A DNA stretch of 16,993 nt from Baffinella frigidus. Taxonomy: Eukaryota; Cryptophyceae; Cryptomonadales; Baffinellaceae. The DNA lies in the NCBI GenBank assembly GCA_026770585.1, contig MU647446.1:38426-55418 (forward strand), written 5' to 3'. The translations under genes were made by a program, and so were the position numbers. Below, piece after piece: positions 1 to 6,146 of this stretch. The first letter of the stretch is position 1. The number at the start of each line of letters is the position of its first letter. The notes beneath the pieces are model-generated. The model did no database searches. It was not told the origin of the DNA and worked only from the letters and a program-made list of their open reading frames with translations.

Positions 1-712
1 TGCCGCCATTTATCATACCCGGGAGCATACAGGTACAGAACGCGAGTATCAGAGACAATGCCATACAGATGTCCGACGAGGTGGCCGTTTTGCATACTTC
101 GTCGGTCATAACGTCCATGGCAAGATTTTGAGTTACAAACACAATTAATAACACCACGATGATACCCGAAAAAATGTATAGCGGGTTGTTGATATTGACG
201 CGTACCAAATGTATTCTATCATGCGTGAACAGCACGTCAAGTGACCCATCCACTGTGTCACACACACTAACGTCGTACACTTCACTGGGCGAGGCCACAA
301 CCACACGCCCCGCCCCGTGTGTACACGAGTGTGAGGTGCTGCCGTGCACCGTCACACCTGTATCCTGGAACGGGAATATTCGAGACCCATTGCCTACACC
401 TATAGCCTCGTTGTTGAGCTCATCCCCTTCGACAATACAGAGCGCTTTTCGGTGCGGGCGACATGTCGCAGAGGAGCTGTGGGTATCCATAATAGCCCAA
501 CCTGCTGGAATGAATCGAACGCGATTATCCGACACACGGACAGCAGCAGACCCCAACACGTGCTGTAGAAGTGAACCACTCCCCCAATCTAGATGCCGCC
601 GGCTATCTGTGTCGATCATGTATGGAAAGCGGTCTTCACTGATGCTGCGAACATACGCCATACTACCGTGCAGACAACACAACAATAAACACGTTATTCG
701 GACCGGTGACAT
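1..712 (-). CDS. Signal-peptide membrane protein, C-terminus beyond window
   Basis: This reads open from an ATG at 712-710 to the window edge (237 codons, no stop). The first 18 or so residues (MSPVRITCLLLCCLHGSMA) form a signal peptide. A presumed luminal domain of about 155 residues follows, with several Cys. A strong TM segment lies at about residues 177-196 (PLYIFSGIIVVLLIVFVTQ) and a second hydrophobic stretch at about 213-232. The remainder is probably more membrane segments. An upstream in-frame TAA excludes the tandem ATG pair near 746. The gene diverges from the two-TM gene at 796, 83 bp away. I do not recognise the family. A viral envelope glycoprotein is the natural reading from topology, but that is inference. 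The plus-strand ORFs over this stretch are shadows. Confidence 0.75.
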   Translation of the reverse strand, partial: MSPVRITCLLLCCLHGSMAYVRSISEDRFPYMIDTDSRRHLDWGSGSLLQHVLGSAAVRVSDNRVRFIPAGWAIMDTHSSSATCRPHRKALCIVEGDELNNEAIGVGNGSRIFPFQDTGVTVHGSTSHSCTHGAGRVVVASPSEVYDVSVCDTVDGSLDVLFTHDRIHLVRVNINNPLYIFSGIIVVLLIVFVTQNLAMDVMTDEVCKTATSSDICMALSLILAFCTCMLPGMINGG

Positions 713-750
713 CCGGAGGTCGGAAGAATTGTAGAAAACACCATCATCAA

Positions 751-760
751 GTATTAAATA
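751..760. promoter_or_regulatory. Bidirectional TATA-like element between divergent genes
   Basis: TATTAAATA at 752-760 reads TATTTAATA on the other strand, so it looks TATA-like both ways. It lies about 36 bp before the plus-strand ATG at 796 and about 40 bp before the minus-strand ATG at 712. It is the only AT-rich block of this kind in the 83-bp spacer. That one element drives both genes is inference from spacing. Confidence 0.45.
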
Positions 761-795
761 CCAAAAATACAAAAGACTCCCAGCTACACTAAATT

Positions 796-1377
796 ATGAG
801 CGCACCTATACACCTTCTTCTCATCTTATCCAAACACATCACGTGGGTATGTATGATTGTATTCACACTGTTGATTGTACTCAACTTCATTTACACACTA
901 CATACAGAACTCACCACAGCCCGACAGCGACTGATGGATGACCAATGGCTACTTGCCCGGTGTGGTGAGCCAGACTTCTACATGCGCTTGAAACAACACA
1001 CGGACCTCTGTGAGGGCGTAGAAGCCAATGCAAGGCGTAGCATTCTGCTCCATTCGTTCACAACCGCACTCAGTAGCGCACAACTGTGTGGGTTTGACAG
1101 CTGTGTTAACATCGCCAATACCGTCGTGGATATGCTCCTACGGGGTGGTCTCATCACAGTGTCCATCGCAATCGCTATCCTGTTCATCCTCCCTACTCTT
1201 TTCATTATACTTTACCGCAGATTCGTAGATAACATCGCAGAGAACCACCTAAAACACAAGTACAACATGCCATACGGCCTCAACACGTCATTGATCCATT
1301 GCCACCAAGACCAGGCGTTCATAGACGCATATAATACACCACGAACAATCACACAATACGGTCACGCCCAACATTGA
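796..1377 (+). CDS. Small two-TM protein with cysteine-containing central domain
   Basis: A complete 193-aa ORF (ATG to TGA). TM1 spans about residues 15-35 (WVCMIVFTLLIVLNFIYTL) and TM2 about 117-140 (LITVSIAIAILFILPTLFIILY). The 80-residue loop between them holds four Cys (56, 72, 98, 103) and the block CGEPDFYMRLKQHTDLCEGV, which has the look of a conserved disulfide-stabilised ectodomain. The tail after TM2 is about 50 residues, basic then His-rich. With two TMs and Cys in the loop, the loop is probably luminal or extracellular and both termini cytosolic. I cannot assign a family. Its 3' end overlaps the tail-to-tail coiled-coil gene by 29 bp. A virion membrane protein is plausible from context only. 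Confidence 0.8.
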   Translation: MSAPIHLLLILSKHITWVCMIVFTLLIVLNFIYTLHTELTTARQRLMDDQWLLARCGEPDFYMRLKQHTDLCEGVEANARRSILLHSFTTALSSAQLCGFDSCVNIANTVVDMLLRGGLITVSIAIAILFILPTLFIILYRRFVDNIAENHLKHKYNMPYGLNTSLIHCHQDQAFIDAYNTPRTITQYGHAQH

Positions 1378-2341
1378 GTATATCTACAACGATTGGCGAC
1401 CGAGAAAACACCGACCCATATGTTCCCGTCTTGAGTTGTGGTTGTACGTGTTTATCTCTAATACAAGCGCATTTTTGGAAAATCCTCAGGGAATTTAACC
1501 AAAACCGCAGACTTGAGTAAACCATCATATCCGCGACTGAAGCACGTGGTTCGAATTCTAGGAAACTTTTCAATTCCACCACGCCCATACCACTTGAAAG
1601 GTCAGAAACGAAAGCCGTTCTCAGGAAATGATCAATTCTCGGATCAAGAACTCCAAAAAAACCGACACGATGAATCATGAGCATCGTCACTTGCTCGAAG
1701 CATGCACGTCCATTGTTTTTCACAGTGTCAATCAGTGAAGGCAATCTTCCTATTGTACATTCGTCATCTGACGTGACATACTCCCCAACCTCATGCTGCA
1801 ATTTGATTTGTTTTTCTACAAATGAGCTCAATTCGCGTTGAATATCTTCGTTGGCACCAACCCGATTCATGATGGATTGAAATTCTGCAACCAGAAGTGT
1901 GGCGTAAACATGGTGAACGGACAATTCAACTCTGGTATCAGTGAGGTAACCGTTTAAAGTCAATTTTAACTCGGTGATCTTACGCTTAAGTTCTTCGATT
2001 TCTGTGGATAGTGTCGTGCCCCCCTCACCCGCCTCCGTTAGATCTGTGGTAGCCTGGGTGAGTTGGATTTTCAAGTCTTTGATCCGACTTTCCGCTGTGT
2101 CGAGTTTTTGTGTCAAGTCGTCGATCTCCTTATTCTTTTCCGCGATGGTATCCGTATGCAAGAGATCGGTGGCCCTCCTTAGCGCAGCTCGCAATTCTTC
2201 GATCACCTTATCCTTTTCCGCGATGAAACCCGTATGCAAGAGATTGGCGTCATCACTTAGTCTATTACTTGATTCTTTCACGGCCAAAAGATCAGCTCGC
2301 AATTCTTCGATCACCTTATCCAATTCCGCGTTGTCCTTCAT
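1349..2341 (-). CDS. Coiled-coil protein, 3' part (split from upstream ORF)
   Basis: An ORF of 330 codons starting at an ATG that overlaps the stop of the upstream ORF (ATGA, 2341-2338). Residues 1 to about 130 are heptad-rich coiled coil with imperfect internal repeats (DKVIEELRA occurs twice, IAEK twice). Residues about 130-330 look globular and contain several Cys near the end. The coiled coil starts abruptly at the first residues, which suits the middle of a longer protein. I therefore read it with 2338-3981 as one gene of about 880 codons interrupted by the 8-bp tandem duplication at 2337-2352. Translation from its own ATG by termination-reinitiation is the alternative. No enzymatic motif is seen. 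Confidence 0.7.
   Translation of the reverse strand: MKDNAELDKVIEELRADLLAVKESSNRLSDDANLLHTGFIAEKDKVIEELRAALRRATDLLHTDTIAEKNKEIDDLTQKLDTAESRIKDLKIQLTQATTDLTEAGEGGTTLSTEIEELKRKITELKLTLNGYLTDTRVELSVHHVYATLLVAEFQSIMNRVGANEDIQRELSSFVEKQIKLQHEVGEYVTSDDECTIGRLPSLIDTVKNNGRACFEQVTMLMIHRVGFFGVLDPRIDHFLRTAFVSDLSSGMGVVELKSFLEFEPRASVADMMVYSSLRFWLNSLRIFQKCACIRDKHVQPQLKTGTYGSVFSRSPIVVDILNVGRDRIV
2118..2333 (-). repeat. Imperfect internal repeats in coiled-coil gene
   Basis: Three diverged copies of a block near 2118-2170, 2199-2250 and 2308-2333 encode variants of IAEKDKVIEELRA. The first two share the stretch ccgtatgcaagagat. They suggest coiled-coil growth by small duplications. Confidence 0.6.
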
Positions 2342-2352
2342 ACGTTCATACG
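2337..2352. repeat. 8-bp tandem duplication at the ORF break
   Basis: ttcatacg is present twice in direct succession (2337-2344 and 2345-2352). An extra 8 bp shifts the frame by two, and both the stop of the upstream coiled-coil ORF and the start of the downstream one lie inside it. The two ORFs are in register if one copy is discounted, so the duplication accounts for the break on its own. Confidence 0.85.
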
Positions 2353-3981
2353 CCCCTCCAATTCCTCGACAGTTGCAGTTAGAGTACCAACATGATCTTT
2401 CATATTTGAAAGATCCTCCTGTAACTTTTCATTTTCCTCCATAATTTCTTCATTTTGACGCGAAGAATCAGCACTGGTTTGTGCTGTGCCATTTGCATCC
2501 TTTTTAAGATCCTCAATTTCAGACTTCAGTGCTTGTATTTTTTTCGCCGCCTGTCTATTCAGTTCATGTGATTTCACCATCTCCGCCTTGTGTGAATCGT
2601 CCAAATCAGCAACTATTTTGTTGTTAATTTGTTCCAATTCATTCATGTCTACTGCACTCTGCTCGTTCTTCTTCTCCAATGCGGTCATTGCTGTGCGTAT
2701 CTCCAGAGTGTGCGCATCGTTCAATTCAGCAATTTCTTTCTTGTGGCCTTCTTCCAATTGAGTAATTTCTTCGCCATGCTGTTCCTTCAATTGACTGATT
2801 TCTTCGCCATGCGTTGCTTTCAATTTCTCATCAGCTTCGATTATACGGTTGCGATGGGCTTCTTTTAGGACATTGATAGCTGCCAAATGTTCTTCTTTTA
2901 GTTTTAGCATTTTTTCGCCGTGTTTGGAGTTAAGATCTTCTATCGTTGTATTAAATGAAGCGACAAGCAACTTGTTTTCCTTCTCAACCTGATCAACCTT
3001 GTCTCGTGAAATACCTACTTCCATCGTTTGGGCGTTCTTTGCACTTTCGGATGTGTTCCTCTCTTGTGTGTATTCATTTTTATCTTGCAACCTGTCAACC
3101 TCTTTTTGTGCTATTCCCAACTCTTGTTCCATTTTGGACTTGAGCGCATCATACACTGCATCCGCATCATTCAAATGGCTAGTTACTGCTTCAAACTCTT
3201 TCATTTTTACATTTTGTTCTTCCAGTTCGCCTTTCAATTTGATATTTTCTTGCACTACTGATTTCATAGTTTGTTTGGTTGCACGTTGGAAAGATTCATA
3301 TCTCGATGCTTCATTCTTTTTATCATATGCGATTTTTCCCGTCAATGAGGCCACTTGCATCCGCAGGCTGTTAATATCAGTGTTTGATGTCCGCATCTCT
3401 TTCAAATCCTTCCTTGCAATCACCAATTCAGCATGATCCTTTTCATATTTAGCTTGTATTGATTGTACCACAGCTGATTCTGCATATCGTTGTTGTCGTT
3501 CAGTTGCATCTTCCGTTAACGTTTTCACTTGTGCCATCAACGTCTTTCTTTCACCTCCAAGTTTCTGTCCTTCTGTATCACTTTCTTTTGCAAACGTGAA
3601 TAATCTTCTTACAAAAGAAACGACCGTTGGGTCATTGGAAACATTTTCAAAATCTTTGAAATCTTTCTTAAACTCTTTGGTCAAACTGTCCAAGGATGCT
3701 CCGAACATTTGTGGCACGATATTTCCGGCACACAACTGCGGTTTCAAATTATTGACACCACACCCTTGATACGAAGCCAGCACCCGAGACAAAAAAAACA
3801 GCTGTGTGGCATCCCATGTGACAGTATCACGTATACCCCGAAGTCTGGATGTAATGTCATTATACAAAGGAACCAGCGATTCATTACCACATCGCCCCAT
3901 TTGACATTGCAAACACATCAACAATTGAAGAACCACCGCCTTCGATTGCTGAAGAGTCTGTTTCGGAGACTCGTCTGGCAT
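2338..3981 (-). CDS. Long coiled-coil protein, 5' part
   Basis: The ORF opens at 4014, but a TATATAA box (4021-4015) abuts that first ATG, so a transcript begun downstream would exclude it. I place the start at codon 12 (ATG 3981-3979, MPDESPKQ), giving 547 codons to a TGA. The first 130 or so residues are globular with a Cys cluster (MCLQCQMGRCG). The rest is almost continuous Glu/Lys-rich coiled coil, with a run of short repeats around HGEEISQLKEQHGEEITQLEE. The coiled coil runs straight up to the stop, with no C-terminal domain, which supports a split from 1349-2341. It follows the terminase on the same strand. A structural, tegument-like or scaffold role is inference. Myosin-like similarity would be due to composition only. 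Confidence 0.8.
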   Translation of the reverse strand: MPDESPKQTLQQSKAVVLQLLMCLQCQMGRCGNESLVPLYNDITSRLRGIRDTVTWDATQLFFLSRVLASYQGCGVNNLKPQLCAGNIVPQMFGASLDSLTKEFKKDFKDFENVSNDPTVVSFVRRLFTFAKESDTEGQKLGGERKTLMAQVKTLTEDATERQQRYAESAVVQSIQAKYEKDHAELVIARKDLKEMRTSNTDINSLRMQVASLTGKIAYDKKNEASRYESFQRATKQTMKSVVQENIKLKGELEEQNVKMKEFEAVTSHLNDADAVYDALKSKMEQELGIAQKEVDRLQDKNEYTQERNTSESAKNAQTMEVGISRDKVDQVEKENKLLVASFNTTIEDLNSKHGEKMLKLKEEHLAAINVLKEAHRNRIIEADEKLKATHGEEISQLKEQHGEEITQLEEGHKKEIAELNDAHTLEIRTAMTALEKKNEQSAVDMNELEQINNKIVADLDDSHKAEMVKSHELNRQAAKKIQALKSEIEDLKKDANGTAQTSADSSRQNEEIMEENEKLQEDLSNMKDHVGTLTATVEELEGRMNV

Positions 3982-4014
3982 GTAGTTCTTTGCATGTAAG
4001 GATATGTAAAACAT

Positions 4015-4021
4015 TTATATA
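4015..4021 (-). promoter_or_regulatory. TATA box of the coiled-coil gene
   Basis: TATATAA on the minus strand ends directly before the ATG at 4014 and 33 bp before the next in-frame ATG at 3981. It sits between the terminase stop (4057) and the coiled-coil gene. It favours the second ATG as the real start. Confidence 0.55.
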
Positions 4022-4056
4022 CGTGTCTGATAACCACCAAAACCAATCGTATCCGA

Positions 4057-6146
4057 TCATCGGCTATCAACGTCCGTGAAGTAAACCCCAAGTTGAAGGG
4101 CAATACATATGTCGTCCTTCATACCACCGATCTTTCCACTAATTGCACATCTATCAGTCTGGAAAGTGGTCACACCGAGCTTGAACTGGTAAGAGTAAAC
4201 ATTGAGCTGCTCCCGCAACCGTTCGAGGTTGCCCTGGTCTTTTTTGTGATGACAGGGTGTAAAAGGTGCACCCTCTGGTCCCGCATCATCGTATTCAAAA
4301 GTGTGGACATGGCGTGCTTGATTGGTTGCGTGGTATACACACCGACGCGATCACAGCCCGGGTCCATACGAAATGAGACCCTGGGGAGATGTTGCAACGC
4401 GAGCTTATGGTGCTCCGCCTCGAAACCAAGGTTTCTCTCTACATATATTTTCACCTCAGAACACATCTAGTGCGGCCTTGAATTACGAAGTCTGTTGATG
4501 TGGTCTTCGATCATCGCGAACTGACGATCAGGCTCTGCAAAAAACAACAACCACCCACTCAGTCACACAGAGAAAAAAAAAACCATCCCACCCTCACAGT
4601 AGTATGCAAAACAGGGTAGGGGTATACCTTTACACGAGGACATGATTTCGAGACCGATTATCTGCACACCCAACACACAACCCGGTGGTCAGGACGCACT
4701 TCGACTCGTGTTGTACGGGGCCAATTATGAGCTCATCTACAGTCTTATCAACTACTTCAAAGAGAACCTCATACACAAACATGGCAGTGATATGAAAGAG
4801 ACTCTGGATCAAATTACAGAAATGGCCAAAAAGGGACTTGACTATGCCCGCGCAGCAATGCTCCTGCTACTCAACGTTGACACAGTCGGCAAACGTTGGT
4901 TGTGTGTGGGCTCCCCTGAATTGAAGATCGCACCACTTTGCAAAAACAAGGCACCAAACATCTTCAAGACGTTATCAACCGACGTGGTCCCTTCCTGGCA
5001 ACGCAATGAGGCACTCAGCGTGCAACAGCTCGTAAACCAGGCCCGGAGCGCATATCTCGTCGCATAACTGGTTAGGGGACATACCTGCACCAGACCCTTC
5101 ATACGCGTGAAGGTGATGAAGGCATAGTCTGACTGGGGACCCCTGAAAGGAACAGCAAATGATGAGTTAGAAACAACCATGATGATTTCAGGGTAAAACT
5201 ATGATTATCTAAGGCGTGGGGAACTTGCCCGGCCGCGGGATCCACCATGATGTAGATAGTCTCCGATAGCGTTGGCGGCAGTGGCGGTTGCTCATACATG
5301 CTGGCAATGTCCTTGGGTCGAAACACGCACTGCAAGCTGTCGAACGCCAGACCAGACAACTCGCTCTCAATCAGATCCGGCCGGTCTTGCATAATCGTTT
5401 TTAGCCGAATGTGCCGCTCGGAGCTCTGCCAGCGCGGTACCAATGGAGCCTGTTTAGGGTGCAAACGGTTAGCAGCTGTGTTAAGGTTTTAGGGTTGGGT
5501 TGGGGGTTACATATGCCGGCATTCGACCGTCTTTCCATCGTCGATACAAGCTTGACACGCCAGCGTAATCTGGATGTTATGGAACAGCCAAAATGCCAGG
5601 GGGTATGGAATTCAGTTAATGGTTGGTTTATGGTTTAGGATTAATTTATGGGTTTGGGTTGGGGAAAATTCCATAGGTCTCCCGGTACTTTGATCACGCA
5701 TTTTGAACAGCCGAGTGTCTTTAAACCATAAACGTCGAGTACATGCCAATACACACAGTCAGACAGTCAGATTCGCAGTAATTTCAGAGTTACAGGCAAA
5801 TCATGGGTTATTGGGTGGGTATTCACAAAAATTGTACTCCGAAGTTAATGTGGAGATCGCCAACAGACTCGCGCGGCCGACGAGGAGTAGCGGGGCAACC
5901 TGCATAACGCGCATAGTTTTAGGGTTAAATTCGAAGTGGTTCCAGAGTTACAAATAAATCTTTAATGGGTGATCGGGTGGGAACTCGCCGTCTCGTAGAA
6001 GAATCCCGGATCCACATAGGCAGCCTCCTCCTGCGAACACAATGCACATATGTTTAGCGCCAATCTCTCAATATTTCAATGGATAAACAAACGCATATCA
6101 AGATATGGGTGTAGGGTGGGTGCTCACAAGGATCAACACATCTCCG
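4057..6146 (-). CDS. terL: Large terminase subunit (herpes/mirus type), spliced, 5' part not found, interrupted
   Basis: This encodes the DNA-packaging ATPase/nuclease. Proposed exons (minus strand): 6146-6128, 6030-5989, 5899-5827, 5718-5672, 5569-5511, 5449-5229, 5142-5085, 4532-4057. Motifs in order: a Walker B-like strand and acids (GDVLIL, then EEAAYVDPGFF), the coupling motif (LLAISTLTSEYNF), a Cys/His block (LACQACIDDGKTVECRH), then the RNase H-fold nuclease acids: Asp in VDPAAG (5242-5240), Glu in IYVERN (4439-4437) and Asp in GMKDDICIAL (4116-4111). The order and spacing match herpesvirus-type terminases. Problems: no Walker A exon is visible upstream, one donor is neither GT nor GC, exons 5 and 6 have mismatched phases, and the last exon has an in-frame TAG (4469-4467) and a -1 frame change at an A6 run (4245-4240). 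Identity is firm. Exon edges and function are less so. Confidence 0.82.
4239..4245 (-). other. A AAA AAG slippery-type heptamer at the frame change
   Basis: In the frame of the upstream part of the last terminase exon the bases read A AAA AAG, a known -1 frameshift heptamer type. A -1 shift exactly here moves into the frame that carries the catalytic KDD motif. A lost A in a homopolymer would give the same picture. Confidence 0.6.
4533..5084 (-). other. Terminase intron 7, hosts an opposite-strand gene
   Basis: A 552-nt intron. The donor CAG|GTATGT (5084) is a perfect consensus in phase 0. The acceptor region is TTTTTTGCAGAG. Only the second AG (4534-4533) keeps the frame. The whole plus-strand gene 4642-5067 lies inside, with its stop 17 bp from the donor. 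Confidence 0.65.
4642..5067 (+). CDS. Small protein nested in the terminase intron, opposite strand
   Basis: A complete 141-aa ORF (ATG to TAA) lying wholly within the last terminase intron, antisense to it. The protein is soluble-looking and mixed alpha/beta in composition, without signal peptide or TM. Segments include RLVLYGANYELIYSLINYF, a helical stretch around MKETLDQITEMAKKGLDYAR and a C-terminal SVQQLVNQARSAYLVA. I do not recognise it. A weak TATA-like TATACC sits 14 bp before the ATG. Reality is supported by its tight fit to the intron limits and by absence of terminase coding on the other strand here. In herpesviruses the opposite-strand genes in the terminase intron (UL16, UL17) act in assembly. 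Any analogous role here is speculation. Confidence 0.7.
   Translation: MISRPIICTPNTQPGGQDALRLVLYGANYELIYSLINYFKENLIHKHGSDMKETLDQITEMAKKGLDYARAAMLLLLNVDTVGKRWLCVGSPELKIAPLCKNKAPNIFKTLSTDVVPSWQRNEALSVQQLVNQARSAYLVA
5143..5228 (-). other. Terminase intron 6 (GC-AG)
   Basis: An 86-nt phase-2 intron with donor GCAAGTTCCCC (consensus GC donor), branch-like TTCTAACTC (5172-5164) and a pyrimidine-rich acceptor CTGTTCCTTTCAG. Using the GT two bases further in would break the frame. Confidence 0.7.
5450..5510 (-). other. Terminase intron 5 (GT-AG, phase conflict)
   Basis: A 61-nt intron with donor GTAACCCCCAACCC, a clear GCTAAC branch-like site (5473-5468) and acceptor CTAAACAG. The upstream exon ends in phase 2, but the downstream frame needs phase 0, so a one-base indel or an unseen alternative junction is implied. 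Confidence 0.5.
5570..5671 (-). other. Terminase intron 4, non-canonical donor
   Basis: No GT or GC exists between the end of the TGRPM coding block (about 5672) and the next intron-like sequence. Alignment with the other introns puts the donor at GAATTTTCCCC (5671). The acceptor is CATCCAG (ending 5570) with a TTAAC branch-like site near 5618. Boundaries are tentative. Confidence 0.4.
5719..5826 (-). other. Terminase intron 3 (GT-AG)
   Basis: A 108-nt phase-1 intron with donor GTGAATACCCACCC and acceptor GGTTTAAAG. The junction codon becomes Tyr, extending the SEYNF coupling segment with a TRLFKM continuation as expected for the family. Confidence 0.65.
5900..5988 (-). other. Terminase intron 2 (GC-AG)
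   Basis: An 89-nt phase-0 intron with donor GCGAGT (5988-5983), then CCCACCC, and acceptor TTATGCAG. The phase rules out the nearby GT, so the GC donor is the reading that keeps the frame between FFYET and VAPLLLVG. Confidence 0.65.
6031..6127 (-). other. Terminase intron 1 (GT-AG)
   Basis: A 97-nt intron starting GTGAGCACCCACCC and ending TTCGCAG, with a branch-like GCTAAAC about 25 nt before the acceptor. Phase 0. It joins the GDVLIL strand to EEAAYVDP. It overlaps the last codons and stop of the nuclease-like ORF on the same strand. Confidence 0.55.

Noticed and set aside
4467-4469. TAG reassigned as a sense codon
   Set aside because: TAG ends the 987-aa gene and the first Cys-rich gene in sensible places (the latter before an AATAAA), so a non-standard code is unlikely.
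4093-4470. 125-codon plus-strand ORF
   Set aside because: It is antisense to the last terminase exon, where both minus frames carry family motifs (IYVERN, GMKDDICIAL).
4628-4643. Extra terminase mini-exon ending at AAAG|GTATAC
   Set aside because: The donor resembles consensus and the phase would suit the first acceptor AG, but it overlaps the start of the nested plus-strand gene and has no upstream acceptor that I could place.
5460-5510. Telomere-like TTTAGGG-type sequence on the plus strand
   Set aside because: There is no true tandem array. The C-rich (minus) runs are explained as intron interiors with branch-like CTAAC sites and recur in each terminase intron.
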